A stretch of DNA of 64,000 nt from Torreya grandis (taxonomy: Eukaryota > Streptophyta > Pinopsida > Cupressales > Taxaceae), in assembly GCA_037957365.1 (NCBI GenBank), contig JARHVA010003526.1, positions 496,001 through 560,000 of the forward strand. Direction: 5' to 3'. Below are positions 1 to 10,993 of this stretch, in pieces. Position numbers and translations under genes: made by a program. Numbering within the stretch: the stretch's first letter is position 1; every line of letters starts with the position of its first letter. The notes under the pieces are model-generated. The model ran no database searches. It was given only the letters and a program-made list of their open reading frames with translations, and was not told where the DNA came from.

Positions 1-2599
1 GATTAGAGGTGGTGGGGTTTTGGTATAAATAATGGGATTCATGCTCAAGGTAGAGGGATGAGGACCCAAGATGAAGGGCAAGGTTAAAGGAGGTAAAATT
101 CAAAATTTTGTGTTCTTTTGTGGCTTTACCACCTTGGTTATTTTTGTTGGTTTTTAAGGAGGTTTAACTACTTTATTTATTTCAAGTGGTTGAGGGTTGG
201 TTAGTTTAGTAGAGGTTTTAGATGGTTGGGTGGAGGTTTTAGAAGTGCTATGTTGGTTCACCAAAGAAGGGGTTGGGGGTTCTAGTTTGGTTTTCTTACC
301 TTTGTCTTGGCTTGTGACAAAAGTTTCTATAATTAGATGTTCGGTGGATGATGCTATCTTTTATTTTGAGATAGCCTTAAAAGAGGGAAGAAATGGTTCT
401 ATAATAGGGGAGATAAGTGTGGAAGCTTATATTGAAGGTTTGGGTTTGGTTACTTCTTTTGTTTGGGTGTTCAAAGGGGTAGAAGGTAACTCTACTTCTT
501 TCATATGTGGAGGGGAATTGGTGGGTTGATGAGTAGGTTATTTATCATTGAGCATGTCATGAACCATGTTGATGGTATGGGTGTTGGGAGAGCATTTGAT
601 GTTATTGCTCTCATTTTTGGTGGGAGAATGGTTTAGAAAAGGCTAAATGAATATGTCAAGAGTTTGATTTGGTCGAGCATTAGGGTTATCTAATCTAAGC
701 TCCCCCTTATTGATGAGGGAATGGAAAATATTATTAAAGGTGTTAAATCTATTAATATCATGCCCTACGATCCGATGGAAGACATAGTGGTCATTCTCAT
801 TATACCATCCTAGCACAGGGTGAGAAGGATAAACTATTGAGGTGGTTTAGTCGATGGAAGTTGAATGATGTTGTATTTTAAATTTTTTTACAAAATAGAA
901 GCATATGGTTCTCTAAGTGGAGTTAATTGTTTCTAATTATACCACATTTGGTTTCTTTGGTTTGAAGGATTTGAGGAATTATAGGTTTGGTTCCTCATGT
1001 TTTGTTGGTTGGTAGATGGTGGAGGTACGAATTTGAGGATAATAGCATTGGCAGTCACTTTGTTCTTGGTATTGTTATTGGTTAGGTTATTGGGTTTGGA
1101 TGAAGAGGGCTCATAGGGTTTGTAAGTGAAGTTTTTACTTTTCAACTTCAACTTCCCTTCTTTAGTGGCTCTATTTTCTAGTTTATGAGCCATGGTAAAG
1201 GCTTCATAAAATGTTTGAAAAATTTGGACATATAACATGGAGGAAATGTGTTTTGCACATGCTCAAGAAAAAATATCTATGAGTTCCAATTGAGGTAAGG
1301 GGAAGGAAAGTTGGTTTATTATGCTTTTCCAATTGGCAAAAAAGTTGGAAATGGACTCATCTTCATATTTTTAGATAGAGTAAAGGTCGGTAATGGAGAC
1401 TTTTTTAGAGATATTGATTGAAAAGTGTTCCATGAAAGTTTGGACTAGTTGAACAAAGGAGACAATAGAATGCTTAGGCAAGGCACTATACCAATCTAAG
1501 GCTAGTCTTATTAAAGACATGGGGAATGTGTGGAGAAGTAAGGAGTCATCATGGGTAATTAGGTAACATGATGTCAAAATGCCCTAAGATGCTGCTAGGG
1601 GTCCTCCTTATTTTAGAACTTAGTAAATTTTGGGAGTTTCGATTAGGGAGGGTAGGCATAGATTAGGATGGATGGATGTATGAGTTCATTACATATTTAG
1701 ACATAGGAAAGGAGGTTGATAGATTCTAAAAAATGAATATTCAAGATTTTTAACTTTGTCAATTAACATCTTGACTAAGTTAGTTGGGGTTGGGTTGGGG
1801 GAATGGTAGAATTGATAAACTAATAGGATGGTTGGGAATAGGGAATATGGTGGTAAGAGGTTGATTCTTGTTAAGGGGGTACCCCATAAGAACTTAGGGG
1901 TATGAATGAAGTAGGGGGAGATATATAGCTTTGTGGGTTAGCCACATATTGATAAGAGGTGGAAACTATTTGTTGGGGAATAGTTGGGGTTGGGGGAATG
2001 GATGTATGAGAGGCTTAGGTTTGAGAGATTACCCAAGTTTGGATGGGATGAAGTGTTTGGGGTATTGAAAGCATTAGGTTTTGAAGAGGGGTGTTGGTTG
2101 GTTAGATATTAGTAAGAGGGAAAGAGGAATGAGTGGTGGAAGTTTGACCCATGGTTGGTAGGGTTTCGATGGGAAGGGGCACACTCACCTCCATTTGAGA
2201 TGAGTCAGTTGGGGTTGAGGGTGCTTGAGCAATGTTTAGGATATTTTATTGGGTTTGATCTTCTAGAGGGCCATGAGTTGAGGAAGAAGTGTGAGAAATG
2301 GAAGGTCAAGTAGAGCTGACACCCACCATGAGGTGGTGCAACATGCTGTAAGGTAGATTCAAGAGAGGGATGGAAGAGGTTGGGGTGTAAAGGGATAAGG
2401 TGGTAAGGTAATGTTGCAAGGCCATTGAGTTATTATCTAGATAGGTGGTGAAGTCAGTATCCACTTTGGGGACCACTAAGGGTCTATTAGGTGAATGAGG
2501 CATATGAGGAGAATCATAGGGTGTCACCTCAACATTCAAGACATACTCCATGAGTAAAGATAAGGAAGGAGGTAGGGGTAGGTTGGTTTGGATTCTCAC
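1..2599 (-). pseudogene. Ty3/gypsy gag polyprotein remnant (reads right to left)
   Basis: Decayed capsid polyprotein of a Ty3/gypsy retrotransposon, which would package element RNA in cytoplasmic particles. Reading starts near 2599, about ten bases past a primer-site candidate, with a Pro/Leu-rich N-terminus down to about 2306. The capsid core lies at about 1371-1700. It includes PKFTK and QHLRAF-like pieces, and after a frameshift near 1555 the stretch LALDWYSALPKHSIVSF, which fits the family pattern of aliphatic-x-AL-x-W-x-x-LP followed by an S-F helix. A linker rich in Asn, Pro and Lys follows (933-1238). A Pro/Ser/Thr/Lys-rich tail in one mostly open frame (about 590-1) runs off the window. 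No CCHC knuckle, protease or RT is seen in the part present. Several stops and at least one frameshift make it non-functional. Confidence 0.8.
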
Positions 2600-2607
2600 C
2601 TATAGTC

Positions 2608-2619
2608 AGGTTAATACCA
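2608..2619 (-). promoter_or_regulatory. Primer-binding-site candidate of the left gypsy element
   Basis: On the minus strand this reads TGGTATTAACCT. It resembles the tRNA-iMet-type site TGGTATCAGAGC in its first six bases and then diverges. It lies between an LTR-like end (CTCACA immediately upstream) and the gag start at 2599, which is the expected position. The match is weak, so this rests mainly on position. Confidence 0.4.
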
Positions 2620-3233
2620 TGTGAGAAACCAAAGAGAGGAATTTGAACCTTGTACCTCAAATAAGAAGTAGTTTAAAAAAGAAAAGAAATCAAAATAAAT
2701 CAACATGCTCTAGAGAATTTTAAGCCTTGGAGTTTTAATTATCTCTTTTAAGCCTTAAATGAGTATGAAGGGAGTTGTCTTAAAAATGTCCTAAACAAAT
2801 CTATCTAAGTTTATATTTAGGATGTTTAGGTACTCAAGAGTCAATTCTACACTGAATTGGGTATGTGGCCTAGTACTAAGGGATTGCTCCCCACACTTCA
2901 TGAACTTGAAGCTGAGTTGGGCCACTTAGCCAAAATATATCATTTGTTCAAAGTTTATAATTTTCCAAATAATGGAGTTGGTTAACCCCTCGGTGATTAA
3001 ATTTGAGTATGAAAATTGGGTAGGGGTAAGGTTACTACTTGTTGATAAAATCCAAGTCATACCTTGTCTCAAGTATTATTTTAGTGTGTTGATTATGAAA
3101 GTGGTTCTATTTGTGTGTGAAGAAGAAAAGTGAATCTATGATTAATTTACCTATTTAATTAAAGATATGCTAGCTAATTAAGCAAGCAAACCATGAATGC
3201 ACTTGATTTTAAACCAAAGGAAAATTTTGATGT

Positions 3234-3498
3234 CTTTGAATGAGCATAAAATAACTCAAAGGTTTATTTTATGCCAAAATAAATTTTAGATTCCAAATTG
3301 ATGAGAATAAAAGAATGCGAGGATTTATTTTATGCAAAAATAAATTTAATATTTCAAATTTCATTTGATGAACATAAAATAATGCAAATATTTACTTTAT
3401 GCTAAAAGAAATTTTTGATTTCAAATTTCATTTGATGAACATAAAATAATGTAAAGATTTACTTTATGCCAAAGGAAATTTTAGATTTCAAATTTCAT
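3234..3498. repeat. 67-bp tandem repeat, four units
   Basis: Four head-to-tail units start near 3234, 3298, 3365 and 3432. Each contains a version of CATAAAATAATGCAAAGATT, then TTTATGCC, then TTTCAAATTTCAT. The last two are nearly identical over 67 bp and the outer ones are more diverged. A broken partial unit follows to about 3512. There are no spacers, and the sequence lies inside the putative LTR. Confidence 0.85.
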
Positions 3499-5050
3499 AA
3501 ACATAATATAAAAGAGGAGAGAATGCAAATGAAAAATTTGAAAAATTGGAAGAAAAGGGCACCTAGATGATGCTAGGTCCCACCGGGCATACCAAAATTA
3601 GAAGAAAAGGGCACCTAGATGAAGGGTGTGTACTTGGTAAACATGAACTCATTGATGACTAGATGAAGAGAGAACTCATTTTTGTCTTGGAAGGAATACC
3701 TATAATAAGACAACACTACCACAAGCTTGTTGGTTAAACAAAGATGTAGGGTGGACCGCCTAACATATGCTAGATCCAATAAGTTAAACCTTCCTTGGAT
3801 GGCTATCAATCCACTCCCATAATAAAAAATGAAGATGATAAAATAAAATAAAGGTAATTACATTTAAATTAATGATAAATTAAATGCTAAGTACAAAAAG
3901 AAATAAAATACTTATTCAAAGAAAAATGACTAAATCTAGCACATGCTAAAACTAGTCAAGGCAAGGCCATAGTTTGGGGGTTTGGGTAAAATGGTAAGGG
4001 TCAAAAGGATTATTTTTTTGGGTTGGGTAAATTATCAAGGCTTAAAATAGACAAAAGGGTAAATGGATATATGAGTCATAGAAGATAATATGTCGAGTGT
4101 GGTAAAGAGGTGAAAGAGGTCAAGTGAGGACTATGGCAAAGAGGTAAAATGGGGTAAAGGGGTAAAAGGGTAAATGGTAAGATGAGGAAGTGATGAAGAC
4201 AATAATGGTAAAGGGAGTGAAAATGTTAAGGGAAGGGAGGCCAAAATGAAATAAATAAAGAAATTGAAATAACAAAATAAAGGATTACCTCAATGTTTGT
4301 AGATGCTTATTGATGAAGATGGCTTGTTGAAGATTGTTGATGAAGATGTCTTGAGGAAATTTTGATAGAGATTCACTAATTTAAATTATTTTCCTCTAAT
4401 ATGTGGAAGATTAAAGACATAATTGAAATGGATGAAAACCTATAATAAAATTTGGGCAACACTACTCTAACTTTTCAACCTATTTCTTGGGTGAAGGAGA
4501 GGGGGGTATTTGTAGTTTTTTTTGTGAGGAAACATAACAAATGAGGGAATCTTGGAAGTATGGTGAATTTTTACCCAAGGTAAAGGATGGGGTTGGTGGA
4601 AGATTCCTATGGGGGTTGTCAAGTCTCCATACCTTGCATGCAAGTCCAAGTTTAAAAGGAATTTTGCACATGGTTTGAAAATGGGACCAAAGACTTTGTT
4701 CCACCCTTATTTGTCCTCATTTATGACTTTTAAGAGTTATCCCACCAAATATGTCACCATTTATCAAGGGGGCATGGGTGAATCAAGGTGAGTTGGGTCA
4801 AGATTCCAATTTGGGATGATAAGTCTCTTATTGGGGCTAAGAAATCCAAAATGGGGGCTCTTTATCTCTCCCAAGGTGTGAAAAGGGCAAGTAAGTCAAA
4901 TTTAAAGGCTATTTTCATGTGAAAATGCAAAAAAAATTCAAATGAATTAACCTTTAGGTTAAATTATACCCGTTTCAAGTGGGGACCCTTGTGATGCTTA
5001 AATGAGGTCATTAAGTATCTTGAGAAAAGTGGCTAAAGGTGGGGTACCAA

Positions 5051-5224
5051 GCCATGTCACTTTGTCACATCATTTTTCCATGTCACATGCCATGTCATTT
5101 ATCATGTCATATGCCATGTCACATGCTATGTCACATGCCATTTCATATTCCATGTCATCATGAATAGTGAAAGTGGGTCCCATAGTGAATAGTGATGGTG
5201 AATAGTGTTTTGTGAATAGTGATT
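5051..5224. repeat. Short tandem arrays CATGTCACATGC and GTGAATAGTG
   Basis: From 5051 to about 5158 a roughly 12-bp motif (CATGTCACATGC and variants with TCATAT) repeats about nine times imperfectly. It is followed at 5160-5224 by repeated GTGAATAGTG. Both lie near the right end of the putative LTR. ATG and CAT both occur, so the array reads similarly on both strands. Confidence 0.75.
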
Positions 5225-5379
5225 TCAAAAACTATTTTTGAATGGTGTTTTCAAATAATAATTTTTTAATATAAATGGGTAGAATAGGTACATTGGTTAA
5301 GTTAGGAGGGTGGTAGAAGGGGTTAGGAAGGTTTTAGGAGGATTTAAGGTGGTCTAGAGGCATTAAGATACCTAAAACT

Positions 5380-7641
5380 GCAAGTGTGTAGTTTTCTAGT
5401 GTGCACATATATATCACTAAGTAGGCCCCTGGTAAATATCACAACCAACTATTTATATATAAAATCGTGAGTAAACTAACTCGCTAGTGCTCTCTAACAT
5501 TACAAATATGCAACAAAGGTTTCAACAATATTCTATTTGGCTTGGACATAGTCCACAACTATAATCTCATGCTTGAGATTATATGAAAAGTGCTATATGA
5601 ACTTATTATAAATATCATTGAATTCAAGTAAAAAATTCTTTTACATTTTTAATAACCATTCCAAAGCCTATTCTTCTATACTCCTTGGAAAGAGTAGAAA
5701 CAAGTATATGTCACGATATGCCACTGGCTAACACAGAACAAAGAATTATTTTATATGCTCTCTAGGGTAATATTTTCCCTTGTATTTATCAAATTTGGGT
5801 GGCTCATAACCCAATAGAAATGGTATTTATAGATGCTCCATGTTGAATGGATAAAATCATATTTCATCTAGTTTGAGTTTATTTGTTTGTTTTTGATCTA
5901 TATAGCTTGAATTACATTCTTTATTTGTTATTATTCTTGGGAAAATAAGTCAAGTGGAGTGGCCTATTATTATTTGGGCTACATGGTTAAAGGTGGATTA
6001 CCTAGATTGGGGTAGGCATGTTGTGAAATTTAGTTAAATTAGTCAGATGACTAGGTATACATATCTATGCATTGAGATTATATTATGGATACATAATATA
6101 CTATTGTTGGAACACATTCTAGTTCTAATTGGCTACATAGACTTGGCTATTGATTTGAGACTACAATAATGACATTTGGATCTATGGGATGTGATGGTAT
6201 TGATGGCTTTAGGAGGGAACTTGATGATTACTCATCAAACCCTATTATATATAGGGAACATGTTGTTGACTAGAACCCTACTATTGGAGGTGTTGAAATT
6301 TGGATCCCTGTTGTATGTGTGATACCCGTTAGGTGAAAGGCAACTATTACCTAGTTCTTGGTACTTATTTTACATAACAACCTTGTTTTTGTTGAACACT
6401 TATTATTTATTAGGCTCTTGTTATTGGATAGGTAATTGTTGGAGGTTTGACATTTGTTATTGTTGACCAACTAACACTTTATAACGAATAGAAACACATT
6501 ATGGGTTAGGCAACATTTGTGATTATTGAGGTATATTAGTTTATGCTTGTTATGGTAGAACATTCATTACCCAATGTTGAGGCGGTGTAGTTTTTTTTCA
6601 CTTATTTTTTAGGTAAGTTGGTCTATTATTTGTTTATTTCCCCCTATTACACACTCAAGGAAGCAACTTGTTGAGGAGTGGAGGTTGCTTGTTGATTTTG
6701 GGAAATAGGCATAGCCATCCTTTGTTATTACAATCCACTCATGATATTGGTTGATGGAGTATGTTGTGAGTTACTCAGTAGTAAATTATACCCACTTTGG
6801 TTTAAGCTAGAATGTACTTACATGCTATCCACAACATTTTGAGCAAGGTCATTCATTTGAGTGGTATTCTCTTCTGTCAAAATGATGACATTAAGCATAT
6901 CACCATCCAATGTGTTTTTTCTAAATGGATTTATGTTTTAATTTGCATAACCTAAAGCATCTATTTTTTGGTATGTTGATAAAGCTATCTTAATAAGTGG
7001 TATCTTATAAAATAATCATTACATTAAGATTATGAGATAGATTGAGGTAGTTTTGGTATGGTTATTATACCTATTCTTTTTGATCATCCATAGGACCTTT
7101 TACTTTTAAAAGCATTATTTTGTTTTATTCTAGAAACTAAATCTTGACTATAACTAGTTGACGCCTTTTTAAACTATTAGATTTGAGGTACATTAATAGG
7201 AGTTCTAATCAAACTACTCAGACTTTCATGTTGGAATTCTAGTGAAAACTTGGCTCTTATTTTGATAGCTCTAATGAGAATTTCATCTTTATTCTTTAAA
7301 AAATGACAATCAAACAAGTATAGATCATAGATTATCTAATTTGATGTCATAACATAGTAGGGCTCTTTTTATTGGCTCTATTTAATGTTAGGTGTTACTT
7401 GAGCAAGGTACTATGTCATTTGCTCTTGTTCTTAGCTTGAATAAGAAGGTGCAGTCACCAAATACTTCACTAATGGGTCTAAACTTTGTTTAACATATGA
7501 AATATTATAATATGGATAGGGATTTATCTCATAAGTTACTTCATCATCATATGACTCTTGAACAAAAGGGTCACTAGTCACAAAGTTTTCATAGTCTAGA
7601 TTATACATACTCCCATTACATGTGTAATGAGGCATGTTCAA
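5380..7641 (-). pseudogene. Second Ty3/gypsy gag remnant
   Basis: The N-terminus is the open segment 7641-7432, which starts MNMPHYTC and is rich in Asp, Tyr and Asn. The middle (about 7400-5900) is heavily decayed. The capsid core is readable at about 5860-5400: pieces EPPKFDKYKGKYYPREHIK, PVAYRDIYLFLLFPRSIEE, ALEWL and LLEFNDIYNKFI, then RALAS and LVVIFTRGLLSDIY. This order (PPKF-D-x-G, REHI-x-x-F, LFPRSL, ALEW, F-x-x-F, then the A-LAS and LV-IF helices) is the Ty3/gypsy retrotrans_gag pattern. Stops occur at places that look like former Trp or Gln codons. The C-terminal side stops near 5370, where the neighbouring element's putative LTR begins, so it was probably cut by that insertion. Confidence 0.75.
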
Positions 7642-8637
7642 ATCTATGGATAGTCTTTTGAAAAATAAAGGGTATAAAAGGTAGTAAAAAAATTAGGTCC
7701 AAAAATAAAGAACCTTTGGCTTTGTAAAGAGGCCGAAAGGGTAAAATAAATAAACTAGGTAGAGGTAAAGACAAAACACACTCGAGACCGGTCTAACAAA
7801 GGTATTGATTTTCCCAAAAGTAGTTGTAATCAGTGAAAAAGGTAACACAAAAGCTCAAAACTCATCTATGTCTAAGTTATTAATTTTCCCAAAGGTAGTT
7901 ATAATCAATGAAAAAAGTATCTTGACAAGGTAGAACAATTGCAAACTATGATCAAAGGATAACAATGATATGCCCAAAGGCTGTTATAATTGTTTAATGT
8001 GAAAAACAAGGCTATATTTGGAAATAAATAACTTAAATAAGAAATATAAAATAAACTAAAATAATCCAATTGGCATGGATAAACTCAATAGATAATCTCA
8101 AAAACTATCTAATGCTAAGGCATTTATCTTAGACGACACTCGGTAGTTGGCTTACTAAGACTTGATATTTAATTCAAAATAGAATATTTGAAAAATGGAA
8201 CTAGGACACTTTTTAAACTTGACACAACAAACTTAAAATAAGACACATGAAAATAAATTGTCTCAAAGGAATGTGAAATGAGACACAAGGCAATAAACAA
8301 CTGCTAAGTCTAGGTAAATGGGTCTTTAAATCAAAAAGGAAATCAATTGAAGTAATGCAATCCAAACACAAAAGGTAGATAACCTAAGTCCAAATTAGAT
8401 TAGGCTTTAGCATAACCCTGATTAGTTTAAGATTTTCACTTTGAAATATTGAGTGTCAAATTTTATACAAAAATACTTGAATGTTAATAAGGCAAATGGC
8501 TAGACCAAAATGGTAGTGTAACCATGCATTTGAAACAAAAGGTATAACAATGGTTTTAGAACTTGGTTTTAAAAGTGACAAGTGTTTTGAAACAATTTAT
8601 GTGGTGTAACAATGCTCCTTGGTTTTAAAAGTGACAA
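7642..8637. other. AT-rich non-coding stretch with a 37-bp direct repeat
   Basis: No coding match seen. In the minus sense it lies upstream of the second gag and could be its leader or LTR. A 37-bp sequence, ATTGATTTTCCCAAAAGTAG and onward, occurs at 7804-7840 and with a few changes at 7879-7915. A fainter third copy is near 7970-8000. A second repeat, CTTGGTTTTAAAAGTGACAA, occurs at 8561-8580 and again at the LINE junction (8618-8637). Confidence 0.5.
8611..8620. repeat. Candidate LINE target-site duplication, left copy
   Basis: AATGCTCCTT is repeated exactly at 12891-12900, right after the LINE 3' end. About 17 bases separate this copy from the first clear LINE codon and they match flanking sequence, so the left boundary is blurred. 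Confidence 0.4.
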
Positions 8638-10800
8638 GGTTTATTCAAGGGTTTAAAACCATCTTCTAATCCTCTAATTTGTTCTCATGGACAATTTGTT
8701 GATGATACTATCTTTATGGGTACAACAAAAGTCAAGGAAGCAAGAACTTTGAAGCAAGCTATAAATTTATATTCTTCTGCTTCTGGTCAATTGATTAATT
8801 GGAACAAAAGTGTAGTGTTCTTTATTAACACCCCTATCCAGAGACAAAATAAAATTGCTAAAATTCTTGAATGTTCTATAGGATCTTTCCCCTCTTCTTA
8901 TTTGGGTTTGCCTCTTGGTCTGAAAGTCCCTGATGCATTCTGGGAGGATCTTATTAATAAGTTTAGCAAGAAACTTGTGGGATAGAAAGGAAACCTCTTA
9001 AGTCAGGAAGGAAAGTTAACTCTTCTCAAAACCTATCTTCAAAGCATACCTACTTATGCTTTAAGTCTATTTAGAATTCCTAGTAAATATGCAGAGGCTA
9101 TTGAAAAAATTCAAAGAAATTTCCTATGGACTGGTACTGAGGAAAAAAGAAGAATGCCTTTAATTGCTTGGGACAAAGTCTGCAAACCTTTGAGGGAAGG
9201 GGGATTAGGAATTAGGAAAATCATAAGTATGAATAAATCTCTTTTAGCCAAATTGGGATGGAGAGTTTATCATGAAAACAAAGAGTGGAGTACTATATGG
9301 AAACACAAGTACCTCTTCAATGCAAAATCCCTTCCTGATTTCTTTTCTTATCCTAATGTAATCCATCCCTCTTCCATATGGGGGGTTGTTCAGGGGACCA
9401 AAAAAAATTTAGAAAAAGGATGTTCCTAGAAAGTTGGTAATGGACTTAAGGTGAAATTCTGGGATGATGTATGGTTAAAGGATTATCCTTTGATGGAAGA
9501 TTTCCAAGATAAGGATTTAGTTGATCAATGTAAGCAGAGATATGGTATTCTAGTGGGTCAGTATTGGTAGAATAATTCATGGGTGAACTTAAATGATGTT
9601 AGTCAAGACCTCAACAATATCCAATTATCTCTGAATGCTGTTTCTCTTTATCCCTATCTAGATGATAAGATTATATGGCATGATGATCCTAGTGGACAAT
9701 TTAAAGTCTCTACTATCTTTACTTCAAAGGAAAAGGGTAATCAACCTCTGTGGTCTTAAGCATGGATGAAGGGGCTTATCCCTAAAATAAATATCTTCTT
9801 CTGGATGTTGCTTCAAAATAAAATCCTGACCCTAGACAATTTACAGAAGAGAGGAATAAATGTGGTTAATAGGTGTATCTTATGCAAAAGTGGATTTGAA
9901 GATAGAGATCATATGTTTTTGAACTGTCCCTACACTCATCAAATATGGACAGAGATCCTTAATTTCTGGGGAATAACATGGGTACATCAAAAAATTGTGG
10001 ATCTATCTTTTAAAAGTTGGTGTTGTCCCTCAAAAAATCTTGATATTAATTTTTTATGGAAACTAACACTTCCTCATATATGGTGGGGGATATGGAAAGA
10101 AAGAAACAATAGAATTTTTAGAAGTAAAGAACTTCCAGGATGGGTGCTTGGCCAAAATATTATTAGAGCTATGAAGGAGAATTTTAAATCATAGAGGGAT
10201 TTTGATCAAACCTTTCAATTTGATAACCCCTTAGGATCTGAAAGGCCTAATCTGAAAATTGATAATCCAAGATTGAATGTGAAATGGAATGTCCCCCCTA
10301 AAGGATGGATCAAAGGAAATTTTGATGGGGCAGCTAAAGGGAATTCGGGAAGAGTGGGATGTGGAGGAATTCTGAGAGATTATATGGGAAATGTAGTTGA
10401 TGCCATTGCTATCCCAATTGGTAAGTCAAATAGTCATATTGCTGAAGCTACTATAGCTCTATATACTATTAGACTAGCTGTTGAATTGGGATTTTCCAAA
10501 TTATGGTTGGAAGGTGACTCGTTGAACATTGTAAACATCCTAAATAACAAAAACTCAAGTTCATGGTCTATTGAGGCTAAGGTGATGGAAATTAAAGCTT
10601 TAATTCTAAAGTTTGAAAAAGTGACCATATCCCACACATATAGAGAAGCCAATGGATTTGCTGACTGGATAGCTAATCATGCTATCCAAATGGGGCAAAA
10701 GGTGAAATGGCATGATGCACTAAACAAGAATGTTGATCTCAAAGCACTTATCATTTATGATGCCATTCATTCTAAAGAGGGTAAGATCTACCAAGATTAG
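8638..10800 (+). pseudogene. LINE ORF2: RT C-terminal part, zf-RVT and RNase H
   Basis: This is the polymerase protein of an L1-clade LINE, which copies element RNA at a nicked chromosomal target. The reading starts GLFKGLKPSS and reaches HGQFVDDTIFMG (about 8674-8718), where FVDD is the catalytic F/Y-x-DD box. Next come SGQLINWNKS and SSYLGLPLG (about 8770-8930), then the thumb and connection (LLSQEGKLTLLKTYL, then ACKPLREGGLGIR-like KVCKPLREGGLGIR). The zinc-binding region is at about 9760-9980, with CILC followed by HMFLNC spacing, and RNase H follows. In-frame stops replace apparent Trp or Gln codons (for example TAG at 8983 and 9427), so it is inactive. Over half of a usual ORF2 is missing from the 5' side. 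Confidence 0.92.
10273..10800 (+). pseudogene. RNase H domain at the LINE ORF2 C-terminus
   Basis: This 175-codon open segment is the best-preserved coding piece in the window. It follows the plant RVT_3-type RNase H order: KGNFDGAAKGNSGRVGCGGI (first Asp in FDGA), then AEATIALYTIRLAVELGF (Glu), then LWLEGDS (second Asp) and finally ANGFADWIANHA (last Asp). All four acidic positions are kept. In the family this domain removes RNA from the RNA-DNA hybrid during element copying. It is in the same element as the RT, separated from it by a TAG near 10192. The domain alone could be stable, but no promoter or independent start is evident, so I treat it as part of a dead element. Confidence 0.9.
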
Positions 10801-10993
10801 TAAATTAATGATTCAGAGGATTGGACTTAAGGTGGATCAATTACATTCATTGAACAGGTACATTCATGAGAACGCAACATGGAATTCACAGGTGCCAACA
10901 TATTGGTGATTTCCAGTTCTTATAAAAAACAATTGGGTCCATTGTTTTGCTCATAGTGTATGGGTGTTATTGGAATATTTTTTGTTGTGAAAA

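Larger units (their letters stand above)
2620..5362 (-). repeat. Putative 5' LTR of the left gypsy element
   Basis: This stretch has no coding capacity. It starts in plus orientation with TGTGAG right beside the primer-site candidate. It ends provisionally at a CA at 5361-5362, just before gag sequence of another element resumes. It is rich in internal tandem repeats (67-bp units and ATGTCA/GTGAATAGTG arrays), as large plant gypsy LTRs often are. The partner LTR would lie left of the window, so the extent is inferred and the right end is approximate. Short open frames at 4467-4791 and 3615-3809 look like chance. Confidence 0.4.

Noticed and set aside
197..529. 110-codon plus-strand frame
   Set aside because: It is the reverse of the Pro/Ser/Thr-rich gag tail on the minus strand, which fits a known protein order; the plus frame has no recognisable domain.
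3234..3498. CRISPR-like array
   Set aside because: The units are contiguous with no spacers, diverged at the edges, and the DNA is plant retroelement sequence.
4467..4791. Overlapping frames on both strands
   Set aside because: Short, on both strands at once, no domain, inside a repeat-rich putative LTR.
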